Assembly (NCBI GenBank): GCA_948933715.1
Contig: CAQZPH010000020.1
Span: 1 to 14,892 of the forward strand
Source: an uncultured Eubacteriales bacterium
Lineage (GTDB): Bacteria; Bacillota; Clostridia; Oscillospirales; Acutalibacteraceae
DNA length: 14,892 nt
Direction: 5' to 3'
Shown: positions 13,615-14,892 of the stretch, in pieces
Numbering within the stretch: the stretch's first letter is position 1
Layout: each line of letters begins with the position of its first letter
Notes under the pieces: generated by a model
The model's database searches: none
What the model was told of the DNA's origin: nothing
The model's input: the letters and a program-made list of their open reading frames with translations, nothing else
Position numbers and translations under genes: made by a program

Positions 13615-14550
13615 ATGCATAATTATATATGTGTAATAGGCGGAGCTAACGTTGATATCAGTGCAACGCCGTATGGTGATTTAAATAAAGGAGATTCTGT
13701 TCCTGGGAAAAGCAATATTTCGTTTGGTGGTGTAGGTAGAAATATTTCAGAAAATATTGCAAAGCTTGATATTGCTGCTGAATTTATCACTGTTATCGGT
13801 GATGATATGAATTCTACTCACTTTAAACAGGATTGTAAAAGGAAAAGTATAAATATTAGTAATTCTTTAGAACTTAAAAGCACTTATATGTCAACATATG
13901 TTTGCATAAATGATTGTAATGGAGAAATGCAGTGGGCAGTATCTAATATGGACATATATGATTATTTAACCCCAGAGTATATTTCTGGATATTTAAATTT
14001 AATAAATTCAGCAGATGCTTGTATTATAGATACTAATATACCAGAAAAAACTATTTCTTATATTGCAGAAAATTGTAAAGTTCCGTTGTTTGTAGATACT
14101 GTTTCAATAAATAAAGCAACGAAAATAAAAAGTTGCCTTAGTAAAATACATACTTTAAAACCAAATTTATTGGAAGCACAGTTATTAACCGGCATGAAAG
14201 TCAAAAGTTATGAAGATTTAAAAAAATGTGCGGATTGGTTATTAAAAGAGGGAATAAAAAATGTTTATATATCATTAGGAGAAAAAGGGGTATTTTGTAC
14301 AGATGGCAAAACGTATGAGTTAATACCGTGTTTTAAAACATCCATTGTCAATACAACAGGTGCCGGAGATAGTTTTATAGCAGGTTTAGTATATTCTTAT
14401 TTGAAAGGTTTTAATATAATTGATTCAACTAAATTAGGACTTGCATCTGCTGCAATGTGTATATCGTCAAAAGAAGCTGTAAGTGATAAGTTATCATGTG
14501 AGGCTTTAGAAAAAATGTTAAGGTTTCAGGAGGCAAATTATGAATGTTAA
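13615..14550 (+). CDS. psuK: PfkB-family carbohydrate kinase, probable pseudouridine kinase
   Basis: The 311-residue protein is a ribokinase/PfkB kinase. The N-terminus CVIGGANVDI is typical, SFGGVGRNISENI (36-48) matches PfkB signature 1, LKPNLLEAQLLTG is at 181-193, and NTTGAGDSF carries the anion hole and catalytic base Asp252. PfkB sequence alone does not fix the substrate. The call as pseudouridine kinase (pseudouridine + ATP to pseudouridine 5'-phosphate) rests on the 11-nt overlap with psuG, whose product consumes that phosphate. SD AAGGAGGG lies 6 nt before the ATG. No convincing promoter was found between the tRNA terminator and the SD; a weak TTGTAA-TAACAT pair has only a 15-bp spacer. 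Other nucleoside or sugar kinase activities are possible but less likely. Confidence 0.88.
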   Translation: MHNYICVIGGANVDISATPYGDLNKGDSVPGKSNISFGGVGRNISENIAKLDIAAEFITVIGDDMNSTHFKQDCKRKSINISNSLELKSTYMSTYVCINDCNGEMQWAVSNMDIYDYLTPEYISGYLNLINSADACIIDTNIPEKTISYIAENCKVPLFVDTVSINKATKIKSCLSKIHTLKPNLLEAQLLTGMKVKSYEDLKKCADWLLKEGIKNVYISLGEKGVFCTDGKTYELIPCFKTSIVNTTGAGDSFIAGLVYSYLKGFNIIDSTKLGLASAAMCISSKEAVSDKLSCEALEKMLRFQEANYEC

Positions 14551-14892
14551 AGATATTATCTCAGTTTCGCCTGAGGTTAAAGAAGCAATTTTAAATAATA
14601 AACCTGTAGTAGCACTAGAGTCTACTATAATTTCTCATGGAATGCCATATCCCAAAAATGTTGAGACAGCTCTTAACGTTGAAAAAATAATTAGGGATAA
14701 TGGTGCCATTCCAGCTACAATAGCTATAATTAAAGGAGTCCCTACTATTGGGATTACAGCAGAACAAATTGATTATTTAGGTAAAAAAGGATTGTCTGTA
14801 ACAAAAGCAAGCAGAAGGGATGTTCCCGTTTTGGCAGCGCTAAAGGAAGATGGAGCTACAACAGTTGCAGCAACCATGATACTTGCAGATAT
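14540..14892 (+). CDS. psuG: Pseudouridine-5'-phosphate glycosidase, 3' end outside the window
   Basis: PsuG cleaves the C-C glycosidic bond of pseudouridine 5'-phosphate to give uracil and ribose 5-phosphate, completing breakdown of pseudouridine released from RNA turnover. The first 117 codons are visible. ALESTIISHGMPYPKN (25-40) is the family hallmark, with putative catalytic Glu27, and VTKASRRD holds Lys89. The 62-residue interval between these two matches what I recall for the E. coli active site. IAIIKGVPTIG is also characteristic. SD CAGGAGG lies 6 nt upstream of the ATG, inside psuK, and the genes overlap by 11 nt, implying coupled translation. The frame is open to the window edge; about two thirds of the protein is missing. 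Confidence 0.94.
   Translation, partial: MNVKDIISVSPEVKEAILNNKPVVALESTIISHGMPYPKNVETALNVEKIIRDNGAIPATIAIIKGVPTIGITAEQIDYLGKKGLSVTKASRRDVPVLAALKEDGATTVAATMILAD

Noticed and set aside
1..14892. CRISPR arrays, insertion sequences, phage or defence genes
   Set aside because: No regularly spaced repeats, transposase motifs or terminal inverted repeats were found. Nearly all coding space is accounted for by housekeeping genes.

Overview
The window comes from a low-GC Gram-positive bacterium, most likely a member of class Clostridia. The support is AT-rich codon use, strong purine-rich Shine-Dalgarno (SD) sites, several TTG starts, a nifS-nifU pair, and the cluster rnj-gdpP-rplI-dnaB-tilS-hpt-ftsH, which matches gene orders typical of Firmicutes chromosomes. 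A narrower placement, for example Oscillospiraceae-like, would be a guess. Nothing suggests a plasmid, phage or mobile element.

Layout. (1) 1-960: the 3' part of an alanine racemase gene on the + strand. It ends at a symmetrical terminator (993-1025) shared with the convergent minus-strand genes. (2) 1033-3188, minus strand: rnhA (RNase HI), then nifS and nifU, a cysteine desulfurase and its Fe-S scaffold. Both rnhA and nifS have well-formed sigma-A-type promoters with 17-bp spacers. (3) 3189-3629: a 441-bp AT-rich divergent intergenic region. It holds the rnhA promoter, a leader hairpin in front of a TTG start, two terminator-like inverted repeats on the + strand, and a probable rnj promoter with a hairpin near its start point. 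(4) 3630-13284, + strand: a tightly packed series of seven genes. They are rnj (RNase J with a long Asn/Lys-rich N-terminal extension), gdpP (c-di-AMP phosphodiesterase), rplI (ribosomal protein L9), dnaB (replicative helicase), tilS (tRNA-Ile lysidine synthase), hpt (hypoxanthine phosphoribosyltransferase) and ftsH (membrane AAA protease). Gaps are short or genes overlap through hpt. A 55-bp gap before ftsH carries a perfect 16-bp palindrome overlapping an extended -10 element. A strong terminator follows ftsH. (5) 13378-13572: a tRNA-Ser(GGA) gene with its own promoter and terminator. (6) 13615-14892: psuK and the 5' part of psuG, which together degrade pseudouridine; psuG runs off the window.

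How they fit together. Most of the window is core housekeeping: RNA decay (RNase J, RNase H), tRNA maturation and modified-nucleoside salvage (TilS, PsuK/PsuG), translation (L9, tRNA-Ser), replication (DnaB), second-messenger turnover (GdpP), purine salvage (Hpt), membrane proteolysis (FtsH), Fe-S assembly (NifS/NifU) and cell-wall D-alanine supply (Alr).

I did not find a convincing undescribed biological system. The items most worth a second look are non-coding or local: the structured rnj-rnhA intergenic region, the RNase J extension, the palindrome at the ftsH promoter, and the Cys/His-rich tail of NifU.
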